This document shows, one piece after another, positions 38,457 through 47,493 of a stretch of DNA of 64,000 nucleotides (the first letter of the stretch is position 1; each line of letters begins with the position of its first letter). Source of the stretch: Georgenia soli. Lineage in GTDB: Bacteria; Actinomycetota; Actinomycetes; Actinomycetales; Actinomycetaceae. The notes beneath the pieces were generated by a model, which worked only from the letters and a program-made list of their open reading frames with translations, was not told where the DNA came from and made no database searches. The position numbers and the translations under genes were made by a program. Location of the stretch: the NCBI RefSeq assembly GCF_002563695.1, contig NZ_PDJI01000004.1, positions 3,910,701-3,974,700 on the forward strand, read 5' to 3'.

Positions 38457-39251
38457 TCAGAGCACGCGGGCGAGGAACTTCCTGGTGCGCTCCTGGGCGG
38501 GCCGGTCCAGGACGGCGCGCGGGGCGCCCTGCTCGACGACGACGCCCTCGTCCATGAGGACGAGGTGGTCACCGACCTCGCGGGCGAAGCCGATCTCGTG
38601 GGTCACCACGATCATCGTCATGCCCTCCGCGGCGAGGTCCTTCATCACGCCCAGGACCTCGCCGACCAGCTCGGGGTCGAGGGCCGAGGTCGGCTCGTCG
38701 AAGAGCATCAGCTCCGGGTCCATGGCGAGCGCCCGGGCGATTGCGACGCGCTGCTGCTGCCCGCCGGAGAGCTGGGCGGGGTAGTGGTCCACCCGGTCGG
38801 ACAGGCCCACCCGACCGAGCAGCTCGAGGGCGCGCTCGCGGGCCTGGGCCCGGCCGGTCCCTCGGACCTGGACCGGCGCCTCCATGACGTTCTGCACCGC
38901 CGTCATGTGGGGGAAGAGGTTGAAGCGCTGGAAGACCATCCCGATGCGGGAGCGCTGGCGGGCGATGTCGCGCGGGTGCAGCCGGAAGAGCTCCGGGCGC
39001 CCGCGTCGGACCTCCTCCCGGTAGCCCATCAGCTCGCCGTCGACCTCGATCCGGCCGGCGTCGATCTGCTCCAGCTCGTTCACGCAACGCAGCAGCGTCG
39101 ACTTGCCCGACCCGGACGGACCCACGACGACGCAGACGGAGCCGCGCGGAACCGTCAGGTCCACGCCGCGCAGGACGTGGAGGTCGCCGAAGAACTTGTG
39201 CACCCCACGCACCCGGACCATGGGTGTGGTCGCCGTCGTCAGCTCGTTCAC
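38457..39251 (-). CDS. polar amino acid ABC transporter, ATP-binding protein
   Basis: A 264-residue ATPase of the PAAT family. Walker [11 protein letters not shown]-loop [10 protein letters not shown], signature LSGGQQQR, Walker [15 protein letters not shown] and the switch His in VTHEIGF are intact. The GTG overlaps the permease stop (GTGA). The operon order is binding protein, permease, ATPase. Confidence 0.93.
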   Translation of the reverse strand: MNELTTATTPMVRVRGVHKFFGDLHVLRGVDLTVPRGSVCVVVGPSGSGKSTLLRCVNELEQIDAGRIEVDGELMGYREEVRRGRPELFRLHPRDIARQRSRIGMVFQRFNLFPHMTAVQNVMEAPVQVRGTGRAQARERALELLGRVGLSDRVDHYPAQLSGGQQQRVAIARALAMDPELMLFDEPTSALDPELVGEVLGVMKDLAAEGMTMIVVTHEIGFAREVGDHLVLMDEGVVVEQGAPRAVLDRPAQERTRKFLARVL

Positions 39252-40207
39252 GGTGTGTACTCCAGGAAGGGGTCGTCCTTGGTCGTGCCGGCCGCGAGGA
39301 TGGCCTGCTGCTTGCGGCCGGTCGCCCTGTTCCGGCGGGTGGAGGTGCTTGCTCCGCCGCGGGTGGCGCCGTCGAAGCCGCGACCGTAGTACCGCTCGAG
39401 GTAGTGCTGGCCCACCATGAGCACCGAGGTGATGACGAGGTACCAGATGGCCGCGACCATGAGCAGGGGGATGGGGAGGAAGAGCCGGTTGCCGATCGCG
39501 TTGGTCGCGAACGTCAGGTCGAGCGTGAACGGCACCGCGAGCACCAGCGAGGTGGTCTTCAGCATCGAGATGGTCTCGTTGCCGGTCGGGGGCACGATCA
39601 CCCGCATCGCCTGGGGGAGGACCACGCGGCGCAGGATCTTCGACTCCTTCATGCCCAGCGCGCGGGCCGCCTCGGCCTGACCGGGGTCCACGCCGTTCAG
39701 GCCCGAGCGGAAGATCTCCGACAGGTACGCCGCCTCGTTCAGGGCCAGTCCGATCAGCGCGGCCCAGGCGGCGGAGAAGACGTCGTTGGTGTCGATGACG
39801 ACGAACTCCGGACCGAACGGGATGCCCAGGCTCAGCCGCGGGTACAGCACCCCGAGCAGGCCCCAGAAGACCAGCTGGGTGTAGATCGGCGTGCCCCGGA
39901 AGAACCAGATGTACACCCAGGACACCCAGCGCATGACGGGGTTGTCCGACCGGCGCATGATCGCCAGCGTCAGCGCGAGCGCGACGGCGACGACCATCGA
40001 GCCGGCGGTGAGCAGCAGCGTCCACCCCACGCCCCGGACGACGTTGACGTCACGGAGGTAGAGCCAGACCACGTCCCAGCGGAAGTTGGGGTTCGTGATC
40101 AGGGTGTTGACCACCATCGCCGCGAGGACGGCGACCACCACGGCGGAGACGAGCCGGCCGGGGCGGCGGACCGGGTGGGCCTGGATCAGCTCCGGAGCAG
40201 CGCCCAC
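39248..40207 (-). CDS. polar amino acid ABC transporter, permease
   Basis: A 319-residue HisM/GlnP-type permease with about five or six membrane helices and the EAA loop ([22 protein letters not shown]) that docks to the ATPase. The N-terminal 50 residues and a basic C-terminal tail of about 50 residues extend the usual domain. It begins one base after the binding-protein stop. Confidence 0.92.
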   Translation of the reverse strand: MGAAPELIQAHPVRRPGRLVSAVVVAVLAAMVVNTLITNPNFRWDVVWLYLRDVNVVRGVGWTLLLTAGSMVVAVALALTLAIMRRSDNPVMRWVSWVYIWFFRGTPIYTQLVFWGLLGVLYPRLSLGIPFGPEFVVIDTNDVFSAAWAALIGLALNEAAYLSEIFRSGLNGVDPGQAEAARALGMKESKILRRVVLPQAMRVIVPPTGNETISMLKTTSLVLAVPFTLDLTFATNAIGNRLFLPIPLLMVAAIWYLVITSVLMVGQHYLERYYGRGFDGATRGGASTSTRRNRATGRKQQAILAAGTTKDDPFLEYTP

Positions 40208-40208
40208 G

Positions 40209-41123
40209 TCAGACCGCCGGGTTGAGCTCGGCGGTCGTCAGCGCGCCGGTCACGCCCCAGGTGCCGAGGATGTCCTCCCAGACGCCCTCGTCCATCAGGT
40301 GCTGCATCGCGGCCTGCAGGGCGGCGGTGAGCTCGGGGTCGTCCTTGGACACGGCGATACCCTGCGGCGCGGCGTCGGTGACGTCACCGAGCTGCTCCAC
40401 CTGGCCCCCGGTCTGCAGCGCGGCGTACTGGCCGACGGGGGAGTCGGCGTACATGACGTCGATCTTGCCGCCGACGAGGTTGGTGGTGACGTCGGCCTGG
40501 GAGGTGTAGCGCAGCACCTCGATCGGCTCGGCTCCCGCGTCGGTGCACTCCGCGGCGAGGCGGTCGGCGTCCTCGTCCTGGATCGTGCCGGTCTGCACGC
40601 CCATGGTCGTCCCGCACAGGTCGGCGGGGTCGAGGTCCTTCGGGTTGCCCTGCTGGACGGAGAACGTGGAGCCGGCCGAGATGTAGGCGATCATGTCGAC
40701 CTGCTCGATCCGCTCCGGGTTGATCGAGAAGGAGGCGATGCCCGCGTCGTACTGCGTGCCGATGGCGGGGATGATCGAGGCGAACTCGGCGTGCTGGACG
40801 TCCACCTCGACTCCCAGCACCCGGCCCAGCGCCTTGGCGAGGTCGACGTCGTAGCCGGTCGGGGTCTGGCCGTCCGGCCCGCCGAGGAACTCGGCGGGCG
40901 CGTACTGGAGGTTGTCGCCGACCGTCAGGGTGCCGTCGAAGTCCTCGGGCAGCATCCCCGCGATCTCGTCGACCTTGTCGATGCCGGTCACGTCGTAGCT
41001 GGGCTCCGCGGCGGCCGCGGAGTCACCGGACGCGGGCGCGGAGGCCTCCGACGCGTTGGTGCACGAGCTGAGGACGAGAGCCCCCGCGGTGGCGGCGAGG
41101 GCGAGGACGGGAAGGCGACGCAT
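40209..41123 (-). CDS. polar amino acid ABC transporter, substrate-binding lipoprotein
   Basis: A 304-residue family 3 solute-binding lipoprotein. The signal peptide ends in the lipobox LVLSSC; the mature part has TPTGYDVDLAKALG, which is the hallmark of the amino-acid binding fold. The ATG at 41123 has a GGAG element 8 nt upstream. The ligand is not predictable, but lying between glnE and glnA1 suggests a role in nitrogen uptake. Confidence 0.92.
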   Translation of the reverse strand: MRRLPVLALAATAGALVLSSCTNASEASAPASGDSAAAAEPSYDVTGIDKVDEIAGMLPEDFDGTLTVGDNLQYAPAEFLGGPDGQTPTGYDVDLAKALGRVLGVEVDVQHAEFASIIPAIGTQYDAGIASFSINPERIEQVDMIAYISAGSTFSVQQGNPKDLDPADLCGTTMGVQTGTIQDEDADRLAAECTDAGAEPIEVLRYTSQADVTTNLVGGKIDVMYADSPVGQYAALQTGGQVEQLGDVTDAAPQGIAVSKDDPELTAALQAAMQHLMDEGVWEDILGTWGVTGALTTAELNPAV

Positions 41124-41157
41124 GATGAGCTCCGGTGGAGGACGACAAGACGCCTCC

Positions 41158-41190
41158 ACCATATATCCACGCCCGTGCATGACTATGCAT
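41158..41190 (-). promoter_or_regulatory. promoter and candidate operator of the amino acid ABC operon
   Basis: A minus-strand TATATG -10-like element lies near 41160-41166. A perfect inverted repeat TGCAT-GACT-ATGCA at 41176-41189 overlaps the expected -35 position, so a repressor bound there could block transcription. Confidence 0.45.
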
Positions 41191-41217
41191 CGGCGAGCTG
41201 TGGGCTCGCACACACGC

Positions 41218-41248
41218 GAGGAGGCCGGCGCATGGCGCCGGCCTCCTC
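41218..41248 (-). terminator. terminator of glnA1
   Basis: Perfect 14-bp stem (41218-41231 with 41235-41248), 3-nt loop, about 40 bp beyond the glnA1 stop. Confidence 0.85.
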
Positions 41249-41288
41249 AGGCGGTGCTCAGCAAGAGCCCACGGTGCTCAGCGTGAAC

Positions 41289-42713
41289 TCACAGGTCGTA
41301 GTACAGCTCGAACTCGTGCGGGTGCGGCCGCAGGCGCAGCGGGTCGATCTCGTTCGTGCGCTTGTAGTCGATCCACGTCTCGATGAGGTCCCGCGTGAAG
41401 ACGTCCCCCTCGGTCAGGTAGTCGTGGTCCGCCTCGAGCGCCTCGAGGGCCTTGGGCAGGGAGTCGGGCAGCTGCTCGATCTGGGCGTGTTCCTCGGGCG
41501 GCAGCTCGTAGAGGTCCTTGTCGATCGGCTCCGGCGGCTCGATCCGGTTCCGGATGCCGTCGATGCCCGCCATGAGCATGGCCGAGAACGCCAGGTAGGG
41601 GTTCGACGACGGGTCCGGGACGCGGTACTCGACGCGCTTGGCCTTGGGCGAGGAGCCGGTCACGGGGATGCGGATGCAGGCGGAGCGGTTGCGGGCCGAG
41701 TACACGAGGTTCACCGGCGCCTCGAAGCCCGGGACGAGGCGGTGGTAGGAGTTCACCGTCGGGTTCGTGAACGCCAGCAGCGAGGGGGCGTGGCGCAGGA
41801 GGCCGCCGATGTACCAGCGGGCCATGTCCGAGAGGCCGCCGTAGCCGCGCTCGTCGAAGAACAGCGGCTTGCCGTCCTTCCACAGCGACTGGTGGGAGTG
41901 CATGCCCGAGCCGTTGTCGCCGAACAGCGGCTTCGGCATGAAGGTGGCCGACTTCCCGGCCTGCCAGGCCGTGTTCTTGATGATGTACTTGAACTTCATC
42001 ACGTCGTCCGCGGCGGCCCGGAGCGTGTCGAAGCGGTAGTTGATCTCCTGCTGACCGGCGGTGCCGACCTCGTGGTGCGCGCGCTCGACCTGGAGGCCGA
42101 CCTCGTGCAGGACGCGGACCATCTCGTCGCGCAGGTCGGCCATCTGGTCGTTCGGGGAGACGGGGAAGTAACCGCCCTTGTAGCGGGTCTTGTAGCCGAG
42201 GTTGGCCCCCTCCTCGTCACGGCCCGTGTTCCAGGCCGCCTCCTTGGAGTCGAGGTAGTAGAAGCTCGAGTGCTGGGTGGTCTGGAAGCGCACGTCGTCG
42301 AAGATGTAGAACTCCGCCTCGGCGCCGAAGTAGACCGTGTCGGCGATGCCGGTGCTCCGCAGGTACGCCTCGGCCTTGGCCGCGATGTTGCGCGGGTCGC
42401 GCGAGTACGCCTCGTCGGTGAACGGGTCGACGATCGAGAAGTTGACCACGAGGGTCTTCTGCTTGCGGTAGGGGTCCACGAACGCCGACGTCACGTCGGG
42501 CACCAGCTTCATGTCGGACTCGTGGATCGCCTGGAAGCCCCGGATGGAGGACCCGTCGAACATCAGACCGTCGGTGAACGCGTCCTCGTTGAACGCCTCG
42601 ACGGGGATGTTGAAGTGCTGCATGACGCCCGGCAGGTCGCAGAAGCGGACGTCGACGAACTTGACGTCCTGCTCCTTCGTGTAGGCGATTGCCTCGTCGG
42701 CGTTTGAGAACAT
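41289..42713 (-). CDS. glnA: glutamine synthetase, type I (GlnA1), adenylylation-regulated
   Basis: A 474-residue type I-beta glutamine synthetase, the main ammonium assimilation enzyme. Motifs: [43 protein letters not shown], and [17 protein letters not shown]. The adenylylation loop [10 protein letters not shown] places the target Tyr at residue 402, which GlnE in this window would modify. Upstream is a complete four-half-site GlnR operator, so transcription is nitrogen-controlled. Confidence 0.97.
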   Translation of the reverse strand: MFSNADEAIAYTKEQDVKFVDVRFCDLPGVMQHFNIPVEAFNEDAFTDGLMFDGSSIRGFQAIHESDMKLVPDVTSAFVDPYRKQKTLVVNFSIVDPFTDEAYSRDPRNIAAKAEAYLRSTGIADTVYFGAEAEFYIFDDVRFQTTQHSSFYYLDSKEAAWNTGRDEEGANLGYKTRYKGGYFPVSPNDQMADLRDEMVRVLHEVGLQVERAHHEVGTAGQQEINYRFDTLRAAADDVMKFKYIIKNTAWQAGKSATFMPKPLFGDNGSGMHSHQSLWKDGKPLFFDERGYGGLSDMARWYIGGLLRHAPSLLAFTNPTVNSYHRLVPGFEAPVNLVYSARNRSACIRIPVTGSSPKAKRVEYRVPDPSSNPYLAFSAMLMAGIDGIRNRIEPPEPIDKDLYELPPEEHAQIEQLPDSLPKALEALEADHDYLTEGDVFTRDLIETWIDYKRTNEIDPLRLRPHPHEFELYYDL

Positions 42714-42815
42714 CCGTTGGCTCCTCGGAGTAGGGCGGGTGGGTTCCCCGGCGATCGTGCCGTGCCCGGGCGGGGCGGCGCGACCTGAGGAACGTCTGAA
42801 AAGTAGCCCGTGGCA

Positions 42816-42853
42816 GTTTCCCGTGTGTCACCCGAATGTGTCGGGCGTGTTAC
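42816..42853 (-). promoter_or_regulatory. GlnR operator upstream of glnA
   Basis: On the minus strand the half-sites read GTAAC-n6-GACAC-n6-GTGAC-n6-GAAAC with perfect 11-bp periodicity. This matches the published actinobacterial GlnR consensus (gTnAC-n6-GaAAC repeated twice). It is 103-140 nt upstream of the glnA ATG. Confidence 0.88.
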
Positions 42854-42955
42854 GCGCACCGGCAGCGCGATGACGCTCGTCACACGGGGCCGGACCGTGA
42901 AGCCGGACCGTGGGGCCGGTGCGGTACGGGCGGGCCGTCCCGTTAGGCTCGAACG

Positions 42956-43312
42956 GTGCCTGATCCCGTGTTCCCGCCCGTCGCCGGCCTGGGCCGGCGC
43001 CTTCTCGCCCTCGCCGTCGACTGGGCGATCGCCTCCGTGATCAGCGCGGGGTTCTTCGGATTCGACTCCCTCGCTACGCTGGGCATCTTCGCCCTCATGA
43101 CGTGGCTCATGGTCGGTACCCTCAGCGCCACGATCGGTCACGTCGCCGCGGGCCTGGCCGTCCGCACGGCCGGACGCGGTCCGGCGGGACCGGTGCGCGC
43201 GCTGGTGCGCACCGTGCTGCTCTGCCTCGTCATCCCCGCTGTCGTGTGGGGCGGCGACGGCCGGGGGCTGCACGACGTCGCCGCCGGGACGGTCGTCACC
43301 CGCATACGCTGA
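42956..43312 (+). CDS. RDD family membrane protein
   Basis: A 118-residue RDD-domain protein with three hydrophobic segments. The name-giving motif reads GLGRRLLALAVDWAI with Arg and Asp in place. RDD proteins next to glnA are conserved in actinobacteria, but function is unknown. The GTG is 6 nt past a TAGGCT box (42944-42949), a leaderless arrangement. Confidence 0.88.
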   Translation: MPDPVFPPVAGLGRRLLALAVDWAIASVISAGFFGFDSLATLGIFALMTWLMVGTLSATIGHVAAGLAVRTAGRGPAGPVRALVRTVLLCLVIPAVVWGGDGRGLHDVAAGTVVTRIR

Positions 43313-43359
43313 CGGGCGGCTCACCCCGCGTACGCCGGCGGCGCGTCACCGGCAGACGC

Positions 43360-43409
43360 CGACGGCACTGGTCCCGGGCTGCTTGGTGCCGGCGGGGTCG
43401 GTGCCGTCG
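43360..43409. terminator. possible convergent terminator between RDD and DUF4191 genes
   Basis: A 9-bp perfect stem (43360-43368 with 43401-43409) with a long, partly self-pairing loop. Confidence 0.35.
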
Positions 43410-43426
43410 TGGGGCGAGGTCGAGGC

Positions 43427-44149
43427 TCAGCGGCCGCGCATGCCCTTGCGGTCAGGGCGCGCCTTCATCGGGTCGATGCCCTTGGGGATGGGCATCTTGG
43501 TGCTGCCCAGCGCCTGGAGCCGCTTGGCCACCTGGGCCACCTCGGCGGTCGTGAGCGTCTTCTTGAGGCCCTGCACCGTCTTCGTGAGCTTGCCGATGGG
43601 CACCTGGCCCTGGTCGTTGCCGTACTGCACGAGGTGCACGGGAACGTTCGGCGCGACCCGGGCGACCTTCCGGCGCTCGTCCTCGAGCATGCGGGTCACA
43701 CGGTGCGAAGGCCCCTCGGAGACGAGCACGATGCCGGGGCGTCCCACCATCCGGTACACCAGGTCCTGGTGGCGCGGGTTGACGGCGACGGGCTGCTCCT
43801 CGATGTTCCACCCGCGGCGGATCTGCCCGAGCACGGCACCGGCCGCCCCGGGCCGTCCGTCGATCTGGGAGTAGCTGGCCCTCCGGGTCTGCGTGGCCAG
43901 GACGATCATCATCGCCATCAGGGCCAGCAGCAGCCCGAAGAAGGACATGTAGACCGGGTGGCCCCAGGCGAAGCCGATGCCGAGCGCAATACCCATCACG
44001 AGCACGAAGACGCCGACGAGCATCCAGGTGATCGACGGGTTGACCTGCCGCGTGAGGCGGTAGGCGTCACGGATGTTGTGGTACCAGCGCTGCTTCTTCT
44101 CCGTGGGTGCGGCGGAGACGTTCTCGCCGTCCTTCTTCTTGCGGGCCAT
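43427..44149 (-). CDS. DUF4191 domain membrane protein
   Basis: A 240-residue protein of the actinobacterial DUF4191 family. Two adjacent membrane helices (about 45-90) follow a basic N-terminus; the C-terminal cytoplasmic part includes GRPGIVLVSEGPSHRVTRML. In most actinobacteria the family lies next to lipA; here lipA is absent. The ATG is preceded by a TATCGT box 8 nt upstream. Confidence 0.88.
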   Translation of the reverse strand: MARKKKDGENVSAAPTEKKQRWYHNIRDAYRLTRQVNPSITWMLVGVFVLVMGIALGIGFAWGHPVYMSFFGLLLALMAMMIVLATQTRRASYSQIDGRPGAAGAVLGQIRRGWNIEEQPVAVNPRHQDLVYRMVGRPGIVLVSEGPSHRVTRMLEDERRKVARVAPNVPVHLVQYGNDQGQVPIGKLTKTVQGLKKTLTTAEVAQVAKRLQALGSTKMPIPKGIDPMKARPDRKGMRGR

Positions 44150-44194
44150 GATGCCCAACGATACCGGCCCGCCGCGGCCGTCCGGACCGGCGGG

Positions 44195-44350
44195 TCACCG
44201 CTCGAGGGCTGCGGCCTCCTGGCGCGACGTCGTCGGCTCGGACAGGTGGGCGAGGGCCGGTGCGCCGGGACGGTCGGGGAGCAGGTCGGTGTCCGGACGC
44301 TCGCCGGCCACGACCTCCGCATGGATGAGACGTCGGGGCTCCAGGCCCAT
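44195..44350 (-). other. short open frame of 51 codons, uncertain
   Basis: The gap between DUF4191 and marR (44150-44391) holds an open frame beginning MGLEPRRLIHAEVV. No RBS is clear and no family is recognised. It could be a remnant of a larger gene whose N-terminal part was lost; it does not resemble the C-termini of LipA or LipB. Confidence 0.2.
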
Positions 44351-44391
44351 CGGCAGTCGACCAGTCCGGTGCCGAGGACCACGCGTTCGAG

Positions 44392-44949
44392 CTAGTCCGG
44401 TGTCGGGTCAGGACGGCCGTGCTCGACCAGCCGCACGAGGAGGTCGCGGAGGGTGGCGAGCTGAACGGGGGAGAGGGCGTCGCCGAGGAGGCTCTCGACG
44501 GTGGTCGGGTCGTCCAGCGCGGCCAGGGCGGACCTGCCCGCCTCGGTGATGGCCACGACCTGCCGGCGCCGGTCGGTGGCATGCCTGCGGCGGTCGACGT
44601 AGCCGGACCGCTCGAGGCCCGTGAGCATCCGGCTCGTGGTCTGCTCCGTCACGCCGAGGAAGGCGGCGATCTCGCGCTGGGAGCGCGGGCCGCCCGCCAG
44701 CACGGCCAGCACGGGCAGGGAGGCGTGGCTGAGGGACCACCGCTCGAGGTAGGCGTCCCACGTGCGTTCGACCCGGCGTGCGGCCGCCGAGAGGAGCCGC
44801 CCGGTGGGCCACTGGTCGGGGGCGACGCCGACCCCGGGGCCGGCTCCTGCGCCGCCAGGGCCGCGGGGGCCCGGCCCGGCAGCCGACGTGCCGTCGGCGG
44901 TCGAGGCGCCGGCTCTCGGTCCGGCCGCGGCCTGCGGGGGGGTGGTCAC
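44392..44949 (-). CDS. MarR-family transcriptional regulator
   Basis: A 185-residue winged-helix regulator with an N-terminal Gly/Pro-rich extension of about 45 residues. The core reads RSQREIAAFLGVTEQTTSRMLTGLERSGYVDRRRHATDRR, the typical MarR DNA-binding helix and wing. It is divergent from an MMPL exporter and probably represses it. The GTG start has AAAGGATGAGG upstream. Confidence 0.9.
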   Translation of the reverse strand: MTTPPQAAAGPRAGASTADGTSAAGPGPRGPGGAGAGPGVGVAPDQWPTGRLLSAAARRVERTWDAYLERWSLSHASLPVLAVLAGGPRSQREIAAFLGVTEQTTSRMLTGLERSGYVDRRRHATDRRRQVVAITEAGRSALAALDDPTTVESLLGDALSPVQLATLRDLLVRLVEHGRPDPTPD

Positions 44950-44997
44950 GCCTCATCCTTTCAGGTGGTCGGTGCCCGGCCCGACTTGCCGAGCGGT

Positions 44998-45039
44998 GAT
45001 CGTTAGCCTCACTATTGATCAGCCTGCTGAGTAACGATC
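44998..45039. promoter_or_regulatory. candidate MarR operator in the marR-mmpL intergenic region
   Basis: An 8-bp perfect inverted repeat (GATCGTTA at 44998-45005 with TAACGATC at 45032-45039) brackets 26 bp that contain the TGATCA palindrome and two AGCCT direct repeats. It covers the only region where both divergent promoters can lie. Confidence 0.5.
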
Positions 45040-45062
45040 GTCCGCACAACCCGGAGGACTCC

Positions 45063-47417
45063 GTGACCCGTACCGACCTCCCCGAGACCACCTCCGGGGC
45101 CCGGCACCGCTCGGCGCGCTCCGGCGTGGTGCGGGGCCTCGTCGTCCTCGCGGTGCTCGTCGCCTGGCTCGCCGTCGGGGCGTTCGGCGGCATGGCCCAG
45201 GGGTCCCTCTCCGAGGTCCAGGAGAACGACAGCGCCGCGTTCCTGCCCGCGGGCGCCGAGTCCACGCGCGCGGACCAGCTCGCCCGGGAGTTCTCCGGAA
45301 CCGAGTCGTTGCCGGCCCTCGTCGTGCTGCGGCCCACCGACGGGGGCAAGCTCAGCCCGGAGGACCTCGCCGCGGGGCAGGAGCTCGCGGCCGCCGTGCC
45401 CCGCGTCGAGCTGCCCGGCGCGGGGCCCCTCGAGGACCACCTGACCGGACCGGTGGTCGCGGTCCCGTCCGAGGACGGCGAGGCGCTGCTCATCCCCGTG
45501 TCGCTGGACGGGGACAGCGCGAACACCTTCGTCGGCGAGAACGAGGAACGACTCGTCAACGTCGTGGTGGACCAGCTGCGCGTCCTGGTCGACGACCAGC
45601 TCGGCGGTACCGGGCTCGAGGCCTGGGTGACCGGGCCGGCCGGGTTCGTCGCGGACCTGGTCGCCGCCTTCGGCGGGATCGACGGCATCCTGCTCGGCGT
45701 CGCGCTCGTCGTCGTCCTGGTCATCCTGTTCGTCGTCTACCGCTCACCCAGCCTGCCGTTCACGGTGCTGCTGACGGCCGTCTTCGCGCTGTGCGCCGCG
45801 GCCCTGGTGATCAAGCCCCTGGCGGGCGGCGGGGTGCTGCTTCTCAACGGGCAGAGCCAGGGCATCCTCTCGATCCTGGTCATCGGGGCCGCCACGGACT
45901 ACTCCCTCCTGCTGGTGGCCCGCTACCGCGAGGAGCTCACGCGGCACGAGCACCCGGCCGACGCCATGCGGGCCGCCTGGCGCGCGTCCCTCGAGCCGAT
46001 CGCCGCCAGCGCCGGCACGGTCATCGTCGGGCTCCTGTGCCTCCTGCTCTCCGACCTGGGCTCCAACGCGAGCCTCGGGCCGGTGGCGGCCATCGGGATC
46101 GCCTCGGCCGTGCTCGCGGCGCTCACCCTGCTGCCGGCCCTCCTCCTCGTGGCGGGCCGACGGTCGAGGTTCGTCTTCTGGCCCCGCATGCCGCACTACG
46201 TCGGTGACGACGGCGTCCGGGCCGCGAGCGGCGACGGAACGGTCGCACGCCCGGGCATCTGGGAGCGCGTGGCCGGCTTCGTCGGCTCGCACGCGCGTCC
46301 CGTCTGGGTGGTGACCGCGCTGGTCCTGCTCGCCGGCGCGGCGTTCGTGCCGACCCTGCGCGCCGACGGCACCAGCGACACCGACATCTACCTCAAGGAG
46401 GTCGAGTCGGTCGCGGGCGAGGAGGTCCTTGCCGAGCACTTCGACGAGGGGACGGTCCAGCCCGCCGTCGTCATCACCGCGGAGGAGAACGCCGCCGAGG
46501 TGCTCAAGGCGGCCGAGGGGGTCGACGGGGTGCTCTCGGCCCAGCTCGTCGCGGACCCCGCCGGCGCCCCTGGCGGTGCCGCGGGTGGTCAGCCCGGGGG
46601 TGACGCCGAGGCTCCGGCCGGCGCGACGGGTGGTCAGCCCGGCGGCGGTGAGGTCGAGGCCCCGGCCGGCGTTACGGGTGGTCAGCCCGGCGCGAGCGCG
46701 ACCGGGGAGCCGCTGGTCGTCGACGGCAACGTGCAGATCCGGGTCGTCACCGCGGACGCGGCCGAGACGCAGCAGGCCCTCGTCACCGTCGCCGACCTGC
46801 GCGCCGCCGTCCACGAGGCCGACCCCGACGCTCTCGTCGGCGGTGCCGCGGCCCAGCGCCTCGACACCCAGGAGACGGCCGCCCAGGATCTGCGCACGAT
46901 CATCCCGGTGGTCCTGGTCGCCATCTTCCTCATGCTCGTGCTGCTGCTGCGCTCCGTCGTGGCACCGCTCGTGCTGCTCGCTGCGAACGTGCTCTCCTTC
47001 GGCGCCACCATGGGGCTGAGCGCCCTGGTGTTCAACCACGTCCTCGGCTTCCCCGGCGCTGACGCGACCGTCCCGCTGTACGGGTTCGTCTTCCTGGTCG
47101 CGCTCGGCATCGACTACTCGATCTTCCTCATGACCCGGGTGCGGGAGGAGTCCCTGCAGCACGGCACCCGGAACGGGGTGGGGCGGGGACTGGCCGTGAC
47201 CGGCGGCGTGATCACCTCCGCCGGGCTGGTGCTCGCCGCCACGTTCAGCGCCCTCGCGGTGATCCCGCTGCTGTTCCTGGTGCAGCTGGCGTTCATCGTG
47301 GCCGCCGGTGTGCTCGTCGACACCTTCGTGGTCCGCACGCTCCTGGTGCCCGGCGCCATCCACGATCTCGGCCGGGTCGCCTGGTGGCCGTGGCAGCGGC
47401 GGGTCCCGCAGGACTGA
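45063..47417 (+). CDS. MMPL/RND-family transporter
   Basis: A 784-residue membrane exporter with two six-helix bundles, each preceded by a large extracytoplasmic loop. The motifs GAATDYSLLLVARYREEL and GIDYSIFLMTRVREES in TM4-equivalent positions carry the Asp-Tyr proton-relay pair. The start is put at the GTG at 45063 with RBS GGAGGA rather than an upstream ATT. The second extracytoplasmic loop (about 498-545) has three GGQPGG-containing repeats. It is probably under the divergent MarR; substrate unknown (drug or lipid). Confidence 0.92.
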   Translation: MTRTDLPETTSGARHRSARSGVVRGLVVLAVLVAWLAVGAFGGMAQGSLSEVQENDSAAFLPAGAESTRADQLAREFSGTESLPALVVLRPTDGGKLSPEDLAAGQELAAAVPRVELPGAGPLEDHLTGPVVAVPSEDGEALLIPVSLDGDSANTFVGENEERLVNVVVDQLRVLVDDQLGGTGLEAWVTGPAGFVADLVAAFGGIDGILLGVALVVVLVILFVVYRSPSLPFTVLLTAVFALCAAALVIKPLAGGGVLLLNGQSQGILSILVIGAATDYSLLLVARYREELTRHEHPADAMRAAWRASLEPIAASAGTVIVGLLCLLLSDLGSNASLGPVAAIGIASAVLAALTLLPALLLVAGRRSRFVFWPRMPHYVGDDGVRAASGDGTVARPGIWERVAGFVGSHARPVWVVTALVLLAGAAFVPTLRADGTSDTDIYLKEVESVAGEEVLAEHFDEGTVQPAVVITAEENAAEVLKAAEGVDGVLSAQLVADPAGAPGGAAGGQPGGDAEAPAGATGGQPGGGEVEAPAGVTGGQPGASATGEPLVVDGNVQIRVVTADAAETQQALVTVADLRAAVHEADPDALVGGAAAQRLDTQETAAQDLRTIIPVVLVAIFLMLVLLLRSVVAPLVLLAANVLSFGATMGLSALVFNHVLGFPGADATVPLYGFVFLVALGIDYSIFLMTRVREESLQHGTRNGVGRGLAVTGGVITSAGLVLAATFSALAVIPLLFLVQLAFIVAAGVLVDTFVVRTLLVPGAIHDLGRVAWWPWQRRVPQD

Positions 47418-47418
47418 T

Positions 47419-47450
47419 CCACAGGCGGGGCCGCCCGGCCGTCCCTGTGG
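47419..47450 (+). terminator. possible terminator after mmpL
   Basis: A 7-bp stem CCACAGG/CCTGTGG encloses a second GGCC stem, just after the stop codon. Confidence 0.45.
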
Positions 47451-47493
47451 AGGGCGCGGGCGACGGCGCACGCGACCCTGCTTGGGTCGGTGC

